Below are positions 40,297 to 49,009 of a DNA stretch of 64,000 nucleotides, one piece after another (within the stretch, counting starts at the first letter, position 1; every line of letters begins with the position of its first letter). Position numbers and translations under genes: made by a program. The notes beneath the pieces are model-generated. The model saw only the letters and a program-made list of their open reading frames with translations. It had not been told where the DNA came from and ran no database searches. This DNA comes from a virus: positions 1 through 64,000 of IMG/VR virus record IMGVR_UViG_3300021419_000004; one strand, 5' to 3'.

Positions 40297-40680
40297 ATGG
40301 CTGCAACCGAGATTGAGTCCTTCCTGACCCCTGAGACCTGCGAACGGGCCTACCGCATCGCGCGTCAGTGCCAGGAGAAGCGTGACTACGAGCGGGCCAG
40401 CTACGGCCTGCGCGCCGCCCGGGACCGCAACCCCAAGCTCCTCAAGACCCTGGAGGCGATGGCCGAGGCCACCGACAAGGCCGAGGAGAACCAGCGCGGG
40501 CGCACCCGTCGCGGCATGTCCACGACCCACGCGGACAAGGCCAAGGCCACCGAGGTGTCCCTCTGCCGTGAGGCCTACAAGGCCGTGGACAGCAACAACC
40601 AGCCCGTCATGGGTCACTTCCAGTTCATCTACTACGGCGCCGCGTGCGTCGCCGGACTCGTCACAGGCCCCTACGGGTAG
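40297..40680 (+). CDS. Hypothetical protein, 127 aa
   Basis: Helical N-terminal two thirds (YRIARQCQEKRDYERASYGLRAARD; TPR-like but only one unit) and a hydrophobic C-terminus (FIYYGAACVAGLVTG). AAGGAGACGAGACC leader. Unrecognised virion candidate. Confidence 0.73.
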   Translation: MAATEIESFLTPETCERAYRIARQCQEKRDYERASYGLRAARDRNPKLLKTLEAMAEATDKAEENQRGRTRRGMSTTHADKAKATEVSLCREAYKAVDSNNQPVMGHFQFIYYGAACVAGLVTGPYG

Positions 40681-40713
40681 GCCACCAGCGGCTGGAGCCG
40701 CAAAGGAGATCAC

Positions 40714-41394
40714 ATGCTCGTGCCCATCAACGGTGCCTTCGGCTCCATGGACGCTGCCTACGGAGATGCCTACGGAGCGTCCTACGGCGCCAGCAGCTGG
40801 CTGGCCGAGCGCCGCCGCAACCTCAAGAAGGCCCGTCAGCGCGTGATCGCCGCCACCAAGAACCAGGCCGCCCAGGCTCAGTCCCGCGGCTACCTGGTCC
40901 CCACCTCCTCCGCCGCCCAGGCCGGTTCCGCCGCCTGGACCGGCCGGACTCGCTTCTTCCAGAAGCCCGGCTTCGTGGAGCGCTACCAGTCCCTGCCCAC
41001 CGCCGTGAAGGCAGGCACTGCGGCCATGATCCCCGGCATCGGCCCTTGGCTGGCCGCCGGCATCCTGGGCAAGAAGGTGGTCGAGGTGGGCACCAGCCGT
41101 CGCAAGGGCAGCGTCGGCACCAGCATCCGCAAGGGGCCGGGCGGAGCCACTGTCGGCCGCGGGCCTCGAGGCACCAGCGCCTACACCACTGCCAACGACC
41201 TCTACGCCGCCCAGGATGCCTTCTCCCAGGGCTACCCGGCCGAGGGCGCCGCTACCTCCTCCGAGACCGCAGTGGCTGAGGTCTCCGCACCGAGCTACGG
41301 CCTGATGGCGGTCGGCGCCCTCCTGTTGGCCGGTGCCGGCTACGCCCTCTTCAAGCGCTTCAAGAAGGGCAAGAAGAGCAAGAGCAAGAAGTAG
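40714..41394 (+). CDS. Membrane protein with Lys-rich tail, 226 aa
   Basis: A Tyr/Gly-Ala N-terminus (YGDAYGASYGASS) precedes a basic helix, a membrane segment (TAAMIPGIGPWLAAGILGKK), a Gly/Arg linker and a C-terminal membrane helix (YGLMAVGALLLAGAGYALF) followed by KRFKKGKKSKSKK. First of a run of small membrane proteins. Likely component of an internal membrane, with its basic tail facing DNA. Unrecognised. Confidence 0.76.
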   Translation: MLVPINGAFGSMDAAYGDAYGASYGASSWLAERRRNLKKARQRVIAATKNQAAQAQSRGYLVPTSSAAQAGSAAWTGRTRFFQKPGFVERYQSLPTAVKAGTAAMIPGIGPWLAAGILGKKVVEVGTSRRKGSVGTSIRKGPGGATVGRGPRGTSAYTTANDLYAAQDAFSQGYPAEGAATSSETAVAEVSAPSYGLMAVGALLLAGAGYALFKRFKKGKKSKSKK

Positions 41395-41403
41395 GAGGCA
41401 CCC

Positions 41404-42090
41404 ATGTCCGCCTGGAGCAACAGCAGCAACTGGGGGCACCCAGTCGCGGGAGCTGCAGCACCGTCTGTGGCCGCCACACCTGCGTCTTTCGCGGGCTACG
41501 GGGACCCCTTCGTGCGCCCGCAGATGGCCGGTCCGCAGGTGGCGGCCTTGGGCAGTGACGCCAAGGTCAACCGGCTGCTGTCAACCAAGGCCAGCGCCGA
41601 GCTGGCGAGTGGCTACTACAAGGGCGGCGGCGGCTACACCTACCTGTGGGACGCACCCTCGGCGACCATCACCATCGCAGCCGGGCCCACGGGCGCGGGC
41701 TCCCAGCTCTCCCCGGGGCACACCTACTACAACGCCGTGCTGACGGAGCTCTACCGCATCGGCGCTCCCAACACCTCCAGCCCCACCGGCAGCGCAGGCA
41801 GCTCGGCAGCGGCCGCCGCGGCGGACGCAAGTGGTGCCGGTGGGATCTCTGGCGGCAGCCGCTTCGCCAACATCGTCTCCGGCCTCAGTCAAGCAGCCAC
41901 GACCGCCGCGGCGCTGACCTCCCAGGTCGCCGCAGCCAAGGCGGCCCAGGCCGCCACGGCAGCGCCAGCAGTCGCAGCTCCGGCGCAGATGGCGCCGGCA
42001 ACGCCCTCGCGCCTGCCCTGGATCCTGGCCGCTGTTGGTGGAACCGTGGTTCTCGGACTCATCTTCGCCACCCTCCGGAAGCGCCGATGA
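41404..42090 (+). CDS. Tail-anchored membrane protein, 228 aa
   Basis: Gly/Ala/Ser-rich body with a Tyr-containing part (SGYYKGGGGYTYLWD, SPGHTYYNAVLTELYR), Ala-rich helix, and one C-terminal membrane helix (LPWILAAVGGTVVLGLIFA) ending LRKRR. Unrecognised. Overlaps the next gene as ATGA. Confidence 0.76.
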   Translation: MSAWSNSSNWGHPVAGAAAPSVAATPASFAGYGDPFVRPQMAGPQVAALGSDAKVNRLLSTKASAELASGYYKGGGGYTYLWDAPSATITIAAGPTGAGSQLSPGHTYYNAVLTELYRIGAPNTSSPTGSAGSSAAAAAADASGAGGISGGSRFANIVSGLSQAATTAAALTSQVAAAKAAQAATAAPAVAAPAQMAPATPSRLPWILAAVGGTVVLGLIFATLRKRR

Positions 42091-42770
42091 GTACCGCTCA
42101 GCTGGCCGGAACGGGTGGGCGCTGGGGAGCTGCGTCTCCCTGGGGTGCCTATGGCCGCGGCGGCGCTGTCCTCAGCACCGTGGGCGCCGGCCTGCAGAAC
42201 ATCGACTGGCAGCAGACCGGAGAGGCCCTGAGCCAGGCCGGCGCTGCCGGCGTCAGCATCTACAGCAACATCTCCGCCATCAAGGCTCAGCAGGCCGCCG
42301 AGCAGGCCGCAGCCAACCAACTCGCCCTCCAGGCCTCCGCGCCAGCGCCTGTTGTCTCGATTCCGACGGGCTCCGGCGTCCTGCCTTGGGTTGTGGCAGG
42401 AGTGGCAGGCCTGGGGGCTTTGGTGCTGCTGCTCCGTGGTCGCGGGAAGGGCGGCCGCCGCAAGAACCCCTATGGCGTCGAGCCGGTCACCATCATCACC
42501 GGCCTGGCCACCGGCATCTCCGCCCTCGTGGGCGCCGCCAAGGTCGGGTACGACATCCGCAGTGGCAAGCGCGCGGAGCGCATGAGCCAGACGATGGCAG
42601 CTCACCAGCAGCTGCAGGCAGCTCAGACCGCGGCCTACACCGCAGGGGCCCAACAGGCCGGCGCCGAGCTCCAGCGGGCTCAGCAGGCGCGCAGCCTCAA
42701 GACCTTCGGAGCACTCGCCGTTGTCGGCGTGCTCGTCTACCTGTTCTACAAGAAGCGGAGTTCCAAGTGA
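42087..42770 (+). CDS. Two-helix membrane protein with RRKNP motif, 227 aa
   Basis: Ala-rich helical first half, membrane helix GVLPWVVAGVAGLGALVLLL followed by GRGKGGRRKNP, an Ala/Gln-rich helix, and a second membrane helix (FGALAVVGVLVYLFY) ending KKRSSK. The RRKNP-type motif recurs in the proteins at 44.9, 48.1 and 52.2 kb. GTGA overlap with the next gene. Confidence 0.77.
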   Translation: MSTAQLAGTGGRWGAASPWGAYGRGGAVLSTVGAGLQNIDWQQTGEALSQAGAAGVSIYSNISAIKAQQAAEQAAANQLALQASAPAPVVSIPTGSGVLPWVVAGVAGLGALVLLLRGRGKGGRRKNPYGVEPVTIITGLATGISALVGAAKVGYDIRSGKRAERMSQTMAAHQQLQAAQTAAYTAGAQQAGAELQRAQQARSLKTFGALAVVGVLVYLFYKKRSSK

Positions 42771-43447
42771 ACCAGCCTCTCCAGTTCTCCCAGGATCCGG
42801 GAATGACGCCCGTCCCTCTCCCCCAGGGCCGCATGCAGATGCCGGCAGGGGCCCAGTCCGGTGGCGGCAAGCTGCCCGCCCTGCGTCCGGTGCCCCAGGG
42901 CTACATCCACGGCCGAAGTGCTGAGCTGCCCCTCGACGTGGAGGCGGATCTGGAAGGGGGGCCTGCCGTGAATGTGAAGCACCTGCTTCTGGGAGCTGGG
43001 GCCGGGTACGCCGTGGGCGGCCCTGTTGGCGCCCTGGCTGGCGGCATCGTGGCCCACATCCTGGGCAAGCGGTCGTCTCAGCACGCCTACCAGATGCCGG
43101 ACAACACCGTCGGCTATGGCGCCACCTACGGAGACGCCTGCAGCCGCTGGCAGCGCAAGTACGAGCGTTACGCCCGCAAGGGTGGCAAGCGCCGAGACAA
43201 GTGGGCCGACAAGAACTACTCCAAGGCGGCTGCTGCAGGCTGCGCCTGGACCCAGCCTGAGGGCGTCCAGCAGATGCTCCAGGGCCAGATGCCGGACGTG
43301 ACCAGCTATCAGACCCAGGGCTACCAGGAGGCCATGGCTGCGGCTGGTGGGACCGGAGTCGGTGGCGGCAACGCGGCCTCACCGGTGTTGCTGGTCGCCG
43401 GTCTGGGCGCAGCCGCGCTGGGCCTGATCTACATGTTCACTCGCTGA
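42767..43447 (+). CDS. Membrane protein with Gly-zipper helix, 226 aa
   Basis: Pro/Gln-rich start; a Gly-rich membrane segment (LLLGAGAGYAVGGPVGALAGGIVAHILG) resembles Gly-zipper helices. A Cys/Trp basic domain (CSRWQRKYERYARKGGKRRDKWADK) follows, with a C-terminal helix (VLLVAGLGAAALGLIYMF). GTG start overlapping the previous gene. Unrecognised virion candidate. Confidence 0.76.
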   Translation: MNQPLQFSQDPGMTPVPLPQGRMQMPAGAQSGGGKLPALRPVPQGYIHGRSAELPLDVEADLEGGPAVNVKHLLLGAGAGYAVGGPVGALAGGIVAHILGKRSSQHAYQMPDNTVGYGATYGDACSRWQRKYERYARKGGKRRDKWADKNYSKAAAAGCAWTQPEGVQQMLQGQMPDVTSYQTQGYQEAMAAAGGTGVGGGNAASPVLLVAGLGAAALGLIYMFTR

Positions 43448-43494
43448 GCGCTGAGCGCCAGCACACCGCGCCCCGGGGCGCAAAGGACGAGACC

Positions 43495-43749
43495 ATGAGC
43501 AAGAAGTTCGCCAGCAAGGGTCAGATCAAAGAGCAGCTGCAGGACGCCGTGGAGAAGGTGGCTGAGAAGCTCGAGGCCACCAACATCCAGGCCGACGAGC
43601 TCCCTGAGCTCTCCGCCAAGTTCACCATCGCCCTGACTTCGACCATCGAGGCCGCCAGCGACAAGCGCTTCACCTTCACTGAGCTGATGGATGTCGGTGC
43701 CAAGTGGAGGGCCTTTGGTGCTGCCTGGAAGGCCGCCCGCCAGGACTGA
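43495..43749 (+). CDS. Small helical protein, 84 aa
   Basis: Two amphipathic helices (IKEQLQDAVEKVAEKLEA and MDVGAKWRAFGAAWKAA), no membrane helix. AAGGACGAGACC leader. Could be a minor virion or scaffold protein. Confidence 0.74.
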   Translation: MSKKFASKGQIKEQLQDAVEKVAEKLEATNIQADELPELSAKFTIALTSTIEAASDKRFTFTELMDVGAKWRAFGAAWKAARQD

Positions 43750-43775
43750 GAGCGCGCAAGCGCTGAGGAGCCCCT

Positions 43776-44201
43776 ATGCCCTGCACCTGCCATCAACGCG
43801 CCTCCCACGGCTACCTGGGCTACCAGGGCTACGGGAATGCGCACTACGGCAACGCGGACACCGATACGCCTGAGGCCGAGTCGTCCTCCTGGGAACAGTA
43901 CGCGCCCCTGGTGACGGCAGTGGTCGAGGGCACCTCTGACCCCCACAAGCAGGCGTTGCTGTGGGAACAGCGGCTGGTGACGCTGCAGAAGGCAGGCTTC
44001 TCCCCCGAGAGCGCCGCCTACCGCAGCGCAGAGGCTCGGTACCAGGCTGCCCTTCGCGCCGCCGGGATGGAGCTCGAGGAGGAGCAGTCCACGCGCGAGT
44101 GGCGGGCCCTCGGCAAGGCTGGCATCGCTACTGGCATTGTCGTCGGTATCGGTGTCCTGGTGGCGCTGGGCGTGGCCATCGGCCGCGGAGGCAAGAAGTG
44201 A
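43776..44201 (+). CDS. Tail-anchored membrane protein, 141 aa
   Basis: Cys/Tyr/Gly-rich N-terminus (CTCH, YLGYQGYGNAHYGNAD), helical middle, C-terminal membrane helix (GIATGIVVGIGVLVALGVAIG) with RGGKK. Overlaps the next gene as GTGA. Unrecognised. Confidence 0.74.
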   Translation: MPCTCHQRASHGYLGYQGYGNAHYGNADTDTPEAESSSWEQYAPLVTAVVEGTSDPHKQALLWEQRLVTLQKAGFSPESAAYRSAEARYQAALRAAGMELEEEQSTREWRALGKAGIATGIVVGIGVLVALGVAIGRGGKK

Positions 44202-44884
44202 GCATCCAGGCTGCCCGCATCCAGCGACAGGCGGAGCTCCTCAAGCAGCTCAAGCCGGCCGGCACCTTGCGGAAGAACAAGCGAGCCCGCAAGAAGGCCA
44301 AGCGGAAGTTCTCCGGCACGGCTGTGGCGCGTACCAACGCCGCAGGCAGCAAGCGTTGGATGTGGTGGGCAGCTGCGGGCACAGGCGTCGCTCTCATCGC
44401 GGGCAGCCTCTTCAAGCCGGTGCGGGGGCTCCTGCGCGGGTTGGGCATCGGAGGTGTGGACCATCCCGAAGCCTGGGCGGTAGACCGTAGTGCAGCCGCC
44501 CTGGACGAAGCTGCTCGGGAGACCAGCGACGCTGCGCTGTCGGACAACTACAGCCGTCTGTCCCAGCTCGTCGCCTCCGGAGGCGTCTGGGGCCAGGATC
44601 GCAGCGCGGCGGACATCCTCATCGGGACCGCGGCGATGATCAACTACCAGGCAGCCCCGGTGGCCTCCAGCCGGCTCCGGCTGTTCATGGCGGACCGAGG
44701 GGTGAGCTGGAAAAGCGGCGGCACCGTCGTCACAGATGCTGAGCTCGCTGAGCTGGAGGACGTGGTAGGCTGGCGCTCGATGTTGCCGGCCTGGCGCCCC
44801 TCCCTGGGACTGGCTGGTGCCGGTGCAAGCCTGGTGCTCGTCGGCATCGTGGGCACCATGCTCACGCGGAGGAAGAAGCGATGA
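44198..44884 (+). CDS. Two-helix membrane protein, 228 aa
   Basis: Very basic N-terminus (LRKNKRARKKAKRKFSG), then a membrane helix (WMWWAAAGTGVALIAGSLF), a soluble helical middle, and a C-terminal helix (GLAGAGASLVLVGIVGTML) with RRKKR. Basic ends at both membrane anchors suit DNA-facing tails. GTG start overlapping the previous gene. Confidence 0.76.
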   Translation: MSIQAARIQRQAELLKQLKPAGTLRKNKRARKKAKRKFSGTAVARTNAAGSKRWMWWAAAGTGVALIAGSLFKPVRGLLRGLGIGGVDHPEAWAVDRSAAALDEAARETSDAALSDNYSRLSQLVASGGVWGQDRSAADILIGTAAMINYQAAPVASSRLRLFMADRGVSWKSGGTVVTDAELAELEDVVGWRSMLPAWRPSLGLAGAGASLVLVGIVGTMLTRRKKR

Positions 44885-45618
44885 ACGCGATGACCACGAC
44901 CATTCAGCCGGGCATGCCCCGGGCCAAGGCAACGGCGACTGGCGTCGGCCTCCGCTCTCTCCCCTGGATCATCGGCGGCGCCATCCTCGCCAAGGCCGGC
45001 GGCTTCCAGCCCGCTGCGGGTGCGTTCATGGGCCTGGGCATCGGGGTGTCCCTGGGCCTGCGGCGGGCAAAGGAGCAGGAGCTCCTGGGCAGCGCTGGGT
45101 CTCCGGTCCTGCAGGACGCCGCTGCCAGCGTGGCGACCGCGGGCATGGCCGACGCGGACACCCTCAAGACCGCCTGGAACTACTGGACCAAGTGGGGTGT
45201 GCGTGGCGGGCTCGAGAACGTGGCCTATGAGGCCGAGGAAGCTGCGGCCGAGGCTGCAGGTGCTGCCGGGGGCATCGCCGCAGCTGCGCAGCAAGCCTAC
45301 AAGGATGAACTGGAGCGCCGAGAGCAGGAGCGCAAGCGCAAGCGCATGGAGCGCATCCTCAAGATCGGCGGTCTGAGCCTGCTGGGTCTGGTCATCGCCG
45401 GTGGGGTCGCTGGCCGGGCGGCGGGCGGGACTCGTCGGCGGAACCCGGCGAAGGACAAGGGCCCCAGCTGGCTCGCCGTTGGCCTTGTGACTGCCCTGGC
45501 AGCTGCGGACACCGTGACGCCCGGGTTCCCCTTCCCGGGCTCCGCCGTGGTACTGGTACCAGCGGCTGCCGCAACCTGGCTGGCCAAGCTGAGCGCCATG
45601 GGTGTGAAGCTCCGCTGA
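44881..45618 (+). CDS. Polytopic membrane protein with RRRNP motif, 245 aa
   Basis: Three or more hydrophobic segments (LPWIIGGAILAKAGGF plus GAFMGLGIGVSLGL; IGGLSLLGLVIAGGVAG; WLAVGLVTALAAAD/ GSAVVLVPAAAATWL), an intervening coiled coil (ERREQERKRKRMERIL), and GTRRRNPAK after the third. ATGA overlap with the upstream gene. Confidence 0.76.
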   Translation: MNAMTTTIQPGMPRAKATATGVGLRSLPWIIGGAILAKAGGFQPAAGAFMGLGIGVSLGLRRAKEQELLGSAGSPVLQDAAASVATAGMADADTLKTAWNYWTKWGVRGGLENVAYEAEEAAAEAAGAAGGIAAAAQQAYKDELERREQERKRKRMERILKIGGLSLLGLVIAGGVAGRAAGGTRRRNPAKDKGPSWLAVGLVTALAAADTVTPGFPFPGSAVVLVPAAAATWLAKLSAMGVKLR

Positions 45619-45627
45619 GAGGACGAC

Positions 45628-46347
45628 ATGAGACTGCTGAACCAGGGCATCCGCAACATCGCCGCCCGGCTGGGGATTGACCAGGCCTGGGAGGACTCCG
45701 AGGAGGCCGCCCAGGACGCCTACGAGTCCCACCACTGGGGCCACAAGCATGACGGCACCACCTTCACCGACGACCATCCGGACGCGCCGGCGGTCTCGAC
45801 GGAGATGGGCAAGCTGCTGGCGCTGGGGGTCATTCCCATCGGCAAGCGAGGTACTCCCGACCGACGGGCCGCCAAGGCCATGCACCACTGGGAGAAGCGC
45901 CTCGAGCTCAACCCGGAGAAGGTGCCGGGCGAGGATGAGGGCATCGCCGAGCTGTGGTTCAACGGCCGGAAGGACCCGCGCTGCATCGTCAGCTTCACGC
46001 CTGCATCGGAGCTCCTGCACCTGGCGCTCCCTCCCGATGAGCAGAAGCGCATGCAGGCCTACTTCCGTAGCGCGCACCTCTACCCCCTGGGCGAGCTGGC
46101 CGGTATCCGCGGTGGTCGAGCTGCTGAGGGTGATGAGCGTCAGGTTCCGGTGGCGCTCCTGGGTGAGCTCGCCTGGGTGATGTACCTCACCGACAAGAAG
46201 GGCGATGGCGTCAGTGAGTACGTGCACGGCATGGGCACGGAAGGCCGCTTGACCCCGATGCGCCCCTACCTGTGTGTCGCCGAGGATGGGTCCCTGTGGC
46301 TCGCCGGTGGCAACTACGAGGTCAAGTCCGTCGGGATCAGCGGATGA
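45628..46347 (+). CDS. Hypothetical protein, 239 aa
   Basis: Unrecognised soluble alpha/beta protein; several His residues (HHWGHKHDGTTFTDDH) near the N-terminus may bind metal. GAGAGGACGACATG leader. ATGA overlap with the endopeptidase suggests a linked function, perhaps in entry or lysis. Confidence 0.75.
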   Translation: MRLLNQGIRNIAARLGIDQAWEDSEEAAQDAYESHHWGHKHDGTTFTDDHPDAPAVSTEMGKLLALGVIPIGKRGTPDRRAAKAMHHWEKRLELNPEKVPGEDEGIAELWFNGRKDPRCIVSFTPASELLHLALPPDEQKRMQAYFRSAHLYPLGELAGIRGGRAAEGDERQVPVALLGELAWVMYLTDKKGDGVSEYVHGMGTEGRLTPMRPYLCVAEDGSLWLAGGNYEVKSVGISG

Positions 46348-46991
46348 GGCGTGGGTGGCTGTGGCTTGCGGCGGTGACGCTGCCTGCAGTCACCGGGCTG
46401 TTGGCGTGGTGGTACCGCCGCAGGACCGTCTTGTCGCTACCCGGCCAAGAGGAGAGCATCGTGGCAAAGGTCTACCAGTGGACGGAAGAGCTGATGTCCG
46501 GCACCGAGGAGACGGAGGTCGAGGGTGTCCGGGCCAAGAAGGGCGTCGTCTTCACGCCCCAGATCCTGACGGGCCTGCAGCGCCTGCGGGACGCCCTCGG
46601 GCAGGATGCCTACGGGCTCGTGGTCACCGACGGCTGGCGCACCCCTGAAGTACAGGCTGCCCGGCTGTGGAGCAAGTACCTCAAGGGCACGACCATCCGA
46701 GGCAAGTACACTCCGCCCGGCTTTGGTGCGCTCTACGCGCTCTACAAGGCCGACTGGATCATCGCCAAGCTCGAGGAGGCCGGCGCCAGCAAGAGCGCCT
46801 GGGCCAGTGTGCTCAAGAAGCTGGCGAACCAGGGCTACTACCTCAGCGACCACCAGCGGGGTGATGCCTTCGACCTGCGCACCCGCGGCATGCCCGCCGA
46901 CGACCGTGCCAAGATCCTCGCAGCCGTGAAGGCCCTCGGCGGGTCGGCATTGGACGAGGGCGACCACATCCATGTGGAGAATCTGGGATGA
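46344..46991 (+). CDS. Membrane-anchored M15-type peptidoglycan endopeptidase
   Basis: 215 aa. N-terminal membrane anchor (WLWLAAVTLPAVTGLLAWW) then RRR. The zinc site is clear: SDHQRGDAFDLR (His170, Asp177) and DHIHVEN (His210), with TDGWRTPEVQ upstream, the pattern of M15/L-Ala-D-Glu peptidases. Acts on peptidoglycan, either as a virion-borne entry enzyme or a lysis enzyme. The anchor fits a virion membrane protein or a signal-arrest endolysin. Confidence 0.84.
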   Translation: MRRGWLWLAAVTLPAVTGLLAWWYRRRTVLSLPGQEESIVAKVYQWTEELMSGTEETEVEGVRAKKGVVFTPQILTGLQRLRDALGQDAYGLVVTDGWRTPEVQAARLWSKYLKGTTIRGKYTPPGFGALYALYKADWIIAKLEEAGASKSAWASVLKKLANQGYYLSDHQRGDAFDLRTRGMPADDRAKILAAVKALGGSALDEGDHIHVENLG

Positions 46992-47239
46992 CTCTTTCCG
47001 AAGCCTTGGAAGCCTACGGGCGCCTCGCCCCTGCCGACAATGCGCTATCCCGACGCGTGTACGCGGCTATGCCCCAGCTCTCCGACCCGCCCACGCGGGA
47101 GGAGCTCATCGAGTGGCTGGCCTGGAATGACCCCAACGGCGTCTACTACGACGAGGACATGCTCTATGAGTTCGGTGAGGTGCTGACCCTGGAAGAGGCC
47201 CAGGATCTCTTCATCGAGACGATGGAGGAGGCGGGCTGA
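46988..47239 (+). CDS. Small acidic protein, 83 aa
   Basis: Helical, acidic (PPTREELIEWLAWND, LTLEEAQDLFIETMEEAG). Overlaps the endopeptidase and abuts the next gene, so it is in the same operon; possibly a regulator of lysis, unproven. Confidence 0.72.
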   Translation: MTLSEALEAYGRLAPADNALSRRVYAAMPQLSDPPTREELIEWLAWNDPNGVYYDEDMLYEFGEVLTLEEAQDLFIETMEEAG

Positions 47240-47595
47240 TGCCCCGCTTCCTCATCTACCTCACCTTGCCTGCCGTGGAACTCATCAGGCCGGCGGCGCT
47301 GGTGCGGGGAGTCTCGAAGGTGGCCCTGGGCGTCGAACGGAGCAGGGCTGGTGACGGCGGCTTCTACAAGGCGTACCGGAGAGCCGGCGGGGACCCAGAC
47401 AAGCTCTCCGACTACTGGATCCAGAAGAGGGATGCCTTCATCGCCCGCCACCGCGCCCAGATGCGGGAGCGCGGGTCGAATGGCTGGGAGAAGGTGGGAG
47501 GCGAGTGGAGGCCAACCCGCCAACATCTGGCGCTGGCCGCCTGGGCCTACTCACCATCTCCCGACCGGCTCATCCGCTGGGCTGAGAGCCAGTAG
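47239..47595 (+). CDS. Hypothetical protein, 118 aa
   Basis: Basic, with a hydrophobic start (FLIYLTLPAVELI) and Trp/Tyr-containing helices (YWIQKRDAFIARHRAQMRERG). ATG shares a base with the preceding TGA. Last gene of this rightward operon before the leftward 79-aa gene. Confidence 0.72.
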   Translation: MPRFLIYLTLPAVELIRPAALVRGVSKVALGVERSRAGDGGFYKAYRRAGGDPDKLSDYWIQKRDAFIARHRAQMRERGSNGWEKVGGEWRPTRQHLALAAWAYSPSPDRLIRWAESQ

Positions 47596-47605
47596 CGCCA
47601 GCAGC

Positions 47606-47845
47606 TCAGCCGAGGTGCCCCAGGCTCGCGGGGCCCGGGTTGCTGCTCACCTTGATGGCCTTCTCCAGCTCGGGGGTCATCTGGCCTTTGCGCCTGGCCT
47701 CTTGCACCAGGACCCACAGGGCCATCGCTTCCTCCACGGCCGCAACCAGCGAGATCTGACGCCATCCGCGCATCATGTCGAAGTTGCGCTTGATGGCCGT
47801 GCGGACATCGACGCGCACGCTGGATCGGCTTTGGGGTGTGGCCAT
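47606..47845 (-). CDS. Leftward small protein in the late module, 79 aa
   Basis: ATG with GGAGGA upstream. MATPQSRSSVRVDVRTAIKRNFDMM, then a helical segment (LVAAVEEAMALWVLVQEARRKG). The N-terminal RVDVRTAIKRN resembles small ribbon-helix-helix DNA-binding proteins, but this is a weak call. The only leftward gene between 32.6 and 57.3 kb. Confidence 0.6.
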   Translation of the reverse strand: MATPQSRSSVRVDVRTAIKRNFDMMRGWRQISLVAAVEEAMALWVLVQEARRKGQMTPELEKAIKVSSNPGPASLGHLG

Positions 47846-47969
47846 GTGGATGCAGTCCTCCGGACCGTCCTGTGGCCCGTGGAGGGACCATAGCACAGGT
47901 GCAGGAAGTGTGAAAGGTGCGAGAGGTGCGCAATAACCGGAGTATCTCAGGTGAATCGAGCTTCGTCCC

Positions 47970-47998
47970 TTGGACTGCTCTACCGCCTCCGCTACGGT
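47970..47998 (+). promoter_or_regulatory. Promoter of the Arg-rich and capsid genes
   Basis: TTGGAC, 17 bp, TACGGT, with CTCCGC before the -10 as at 39.2 kb. The gap 47846-48059 between divergent genes otherwise holds only an AGGTGC repeat. Confidence 0.55.
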
Positions 47999-48059
47999 CC
48001 AAGTGTCTCGAGCCCACCGCGGGTCTCGGAACCTTCATTCCCACCCCGAGGAGGCCCCC

Positions 48060-48896
48060 ATGGCCGTGCGCAAGCGCAAGACGCGCAAGAGCACCAAGCG
48101 CCGCCGGAAGAACCCGGTGCGCGGCGTTGGCACGCTCGTCCTGAACCCCCGCCGCAAGCGTCGGCGCCCGGTCAAGCGGAAGCGTCCCGTGAAGCGCCGC
48201 GTGGCAGCTCGCCGGAAGCCGGTGCGTCGCCGCAGGCCCGCCGTCCGTCGGCGCAAGGCTGTGGCTCGTCGTCGCCCGGTGCGGCGTCGTCGGCCCGTGC
48301 GCCGGAAGGCAACGCGTCGCCGCAACAGCGCCGTCTACATGCGGAAGACCAACCCCAAGCGCCGCCGGCGCAGCAAGGCCAAGGTCCGCTACAGCCGCAA
48401 GAAGAACAGCGTCCGGCGTCGCCGGAACCCGGGCTTCGCTGGCATGCTCAAGAAGATCCCCTTCATCGGCAAGCCCCTGGCCGCCATGGTCGAGGCCCTC
48501 CCCGCTGCTGCCCTGGGCGCCATCGGTGTCGAACCCACCATGATGCTCGCCAAGTTCGTCGGGCCCTACGTGCCCCAGATGAACCCGGCGATCTTCTACG
48601 CCCTGACCGGCTCCCTCCTGGCCGGCATCATCGGCTCCACCTCCTTCCTGGGCGCCGCCTTCCACAAGAAGCTGGCCATCGCGGTGGCTTCGGCTGCCGG
48701 CGGTGTCGCCTACTACAAGTGGCGGACCGAAGGGCCCATGTCGGACATGCCGACCGAGATGGCGGGTCTCCCCTCCTACTCCGGCATCGGCAACGTCCTG
48801 GGCCTCCCCGACTACGGGGACACCGGCTACGCCGTCGTGCCCATGGCAGGCCTGCACACCCAGCCCCTCGCGGGCCCCGGTGGCTACCCCCGCTGA
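48060..48896 (+). CDS. Extremely Arg/Lys-rich membrane protein
   Basis: 278 aa. The first 125 residues are protamine-like, over half Arg/Lys with RRRP, VRRRR and four NP motifs (RRKNP, LNPRRKRR, TNPKRRRR, RRRRNP). The second half is hydrophobic (IFYALTGSLLAGIIGSTSFLG; AIAVASAAGGVAYYKW) with a Gly/Pro C-terminus. A DNA-condensing tail on a membrane anchor would tie the genome to an internal membrane. Homology to known families not recognised. GAGGAGG before the ATG. Confidence 0.8.
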   Translation: MAVRKRKTRKSTKRRRKNPVRGVGTLVLNPRRKRRRPVKRKRPVKRRVAARRKPVRRRRPAVRRRKAVARRRPVRRRRPVRRKATRRRNSAVYMRKTNPKRRRRSKAKVRYSRKKNSVRRRRNPGFAGMLKKIPFIGKPLAAMVEALPAAALGAIGVEPTMMLAKFVGPYVPQMNPAIFYALTGSLLAGIIGSTSFLGAAFHKKLAIAVASAAGGVAYYKWRTEGPMSDMPTEMAGLPSYSGIGNVLGLPDYGDTGYAVVPMAGLHTQPLAGPGGYPR

Positions 48897-48902
48897 CTGA
48901 GT

Positions 48903-48926
48903 GCGGCCCTGGACAACCAGGGCCGC
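48903..48926 (+). terminator. Hairpin after the Arg-rich gene
   Basis: GCGGCCCTGG-acaa-CCAGGGCCGC, a perfect 10-bp stem. No U-tract; probably reduces readthrough into the capsid gene. Confidence 0.5.
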
Positions 48927-49009
48927 CTCACCCTCGCTTCCCCGCTCGCAAAAGAGCACCTGGCTGGGCCGATTGAGGCCCTCACTCCTACCCCCCAAAG
49001 AGGTACACC

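Noticed and set aside
47239-47595. 118-aa protein as a holin
   Set aside because: Only a weak hydrophobic start, otherwise basic and soluble; not enough to call a holin.
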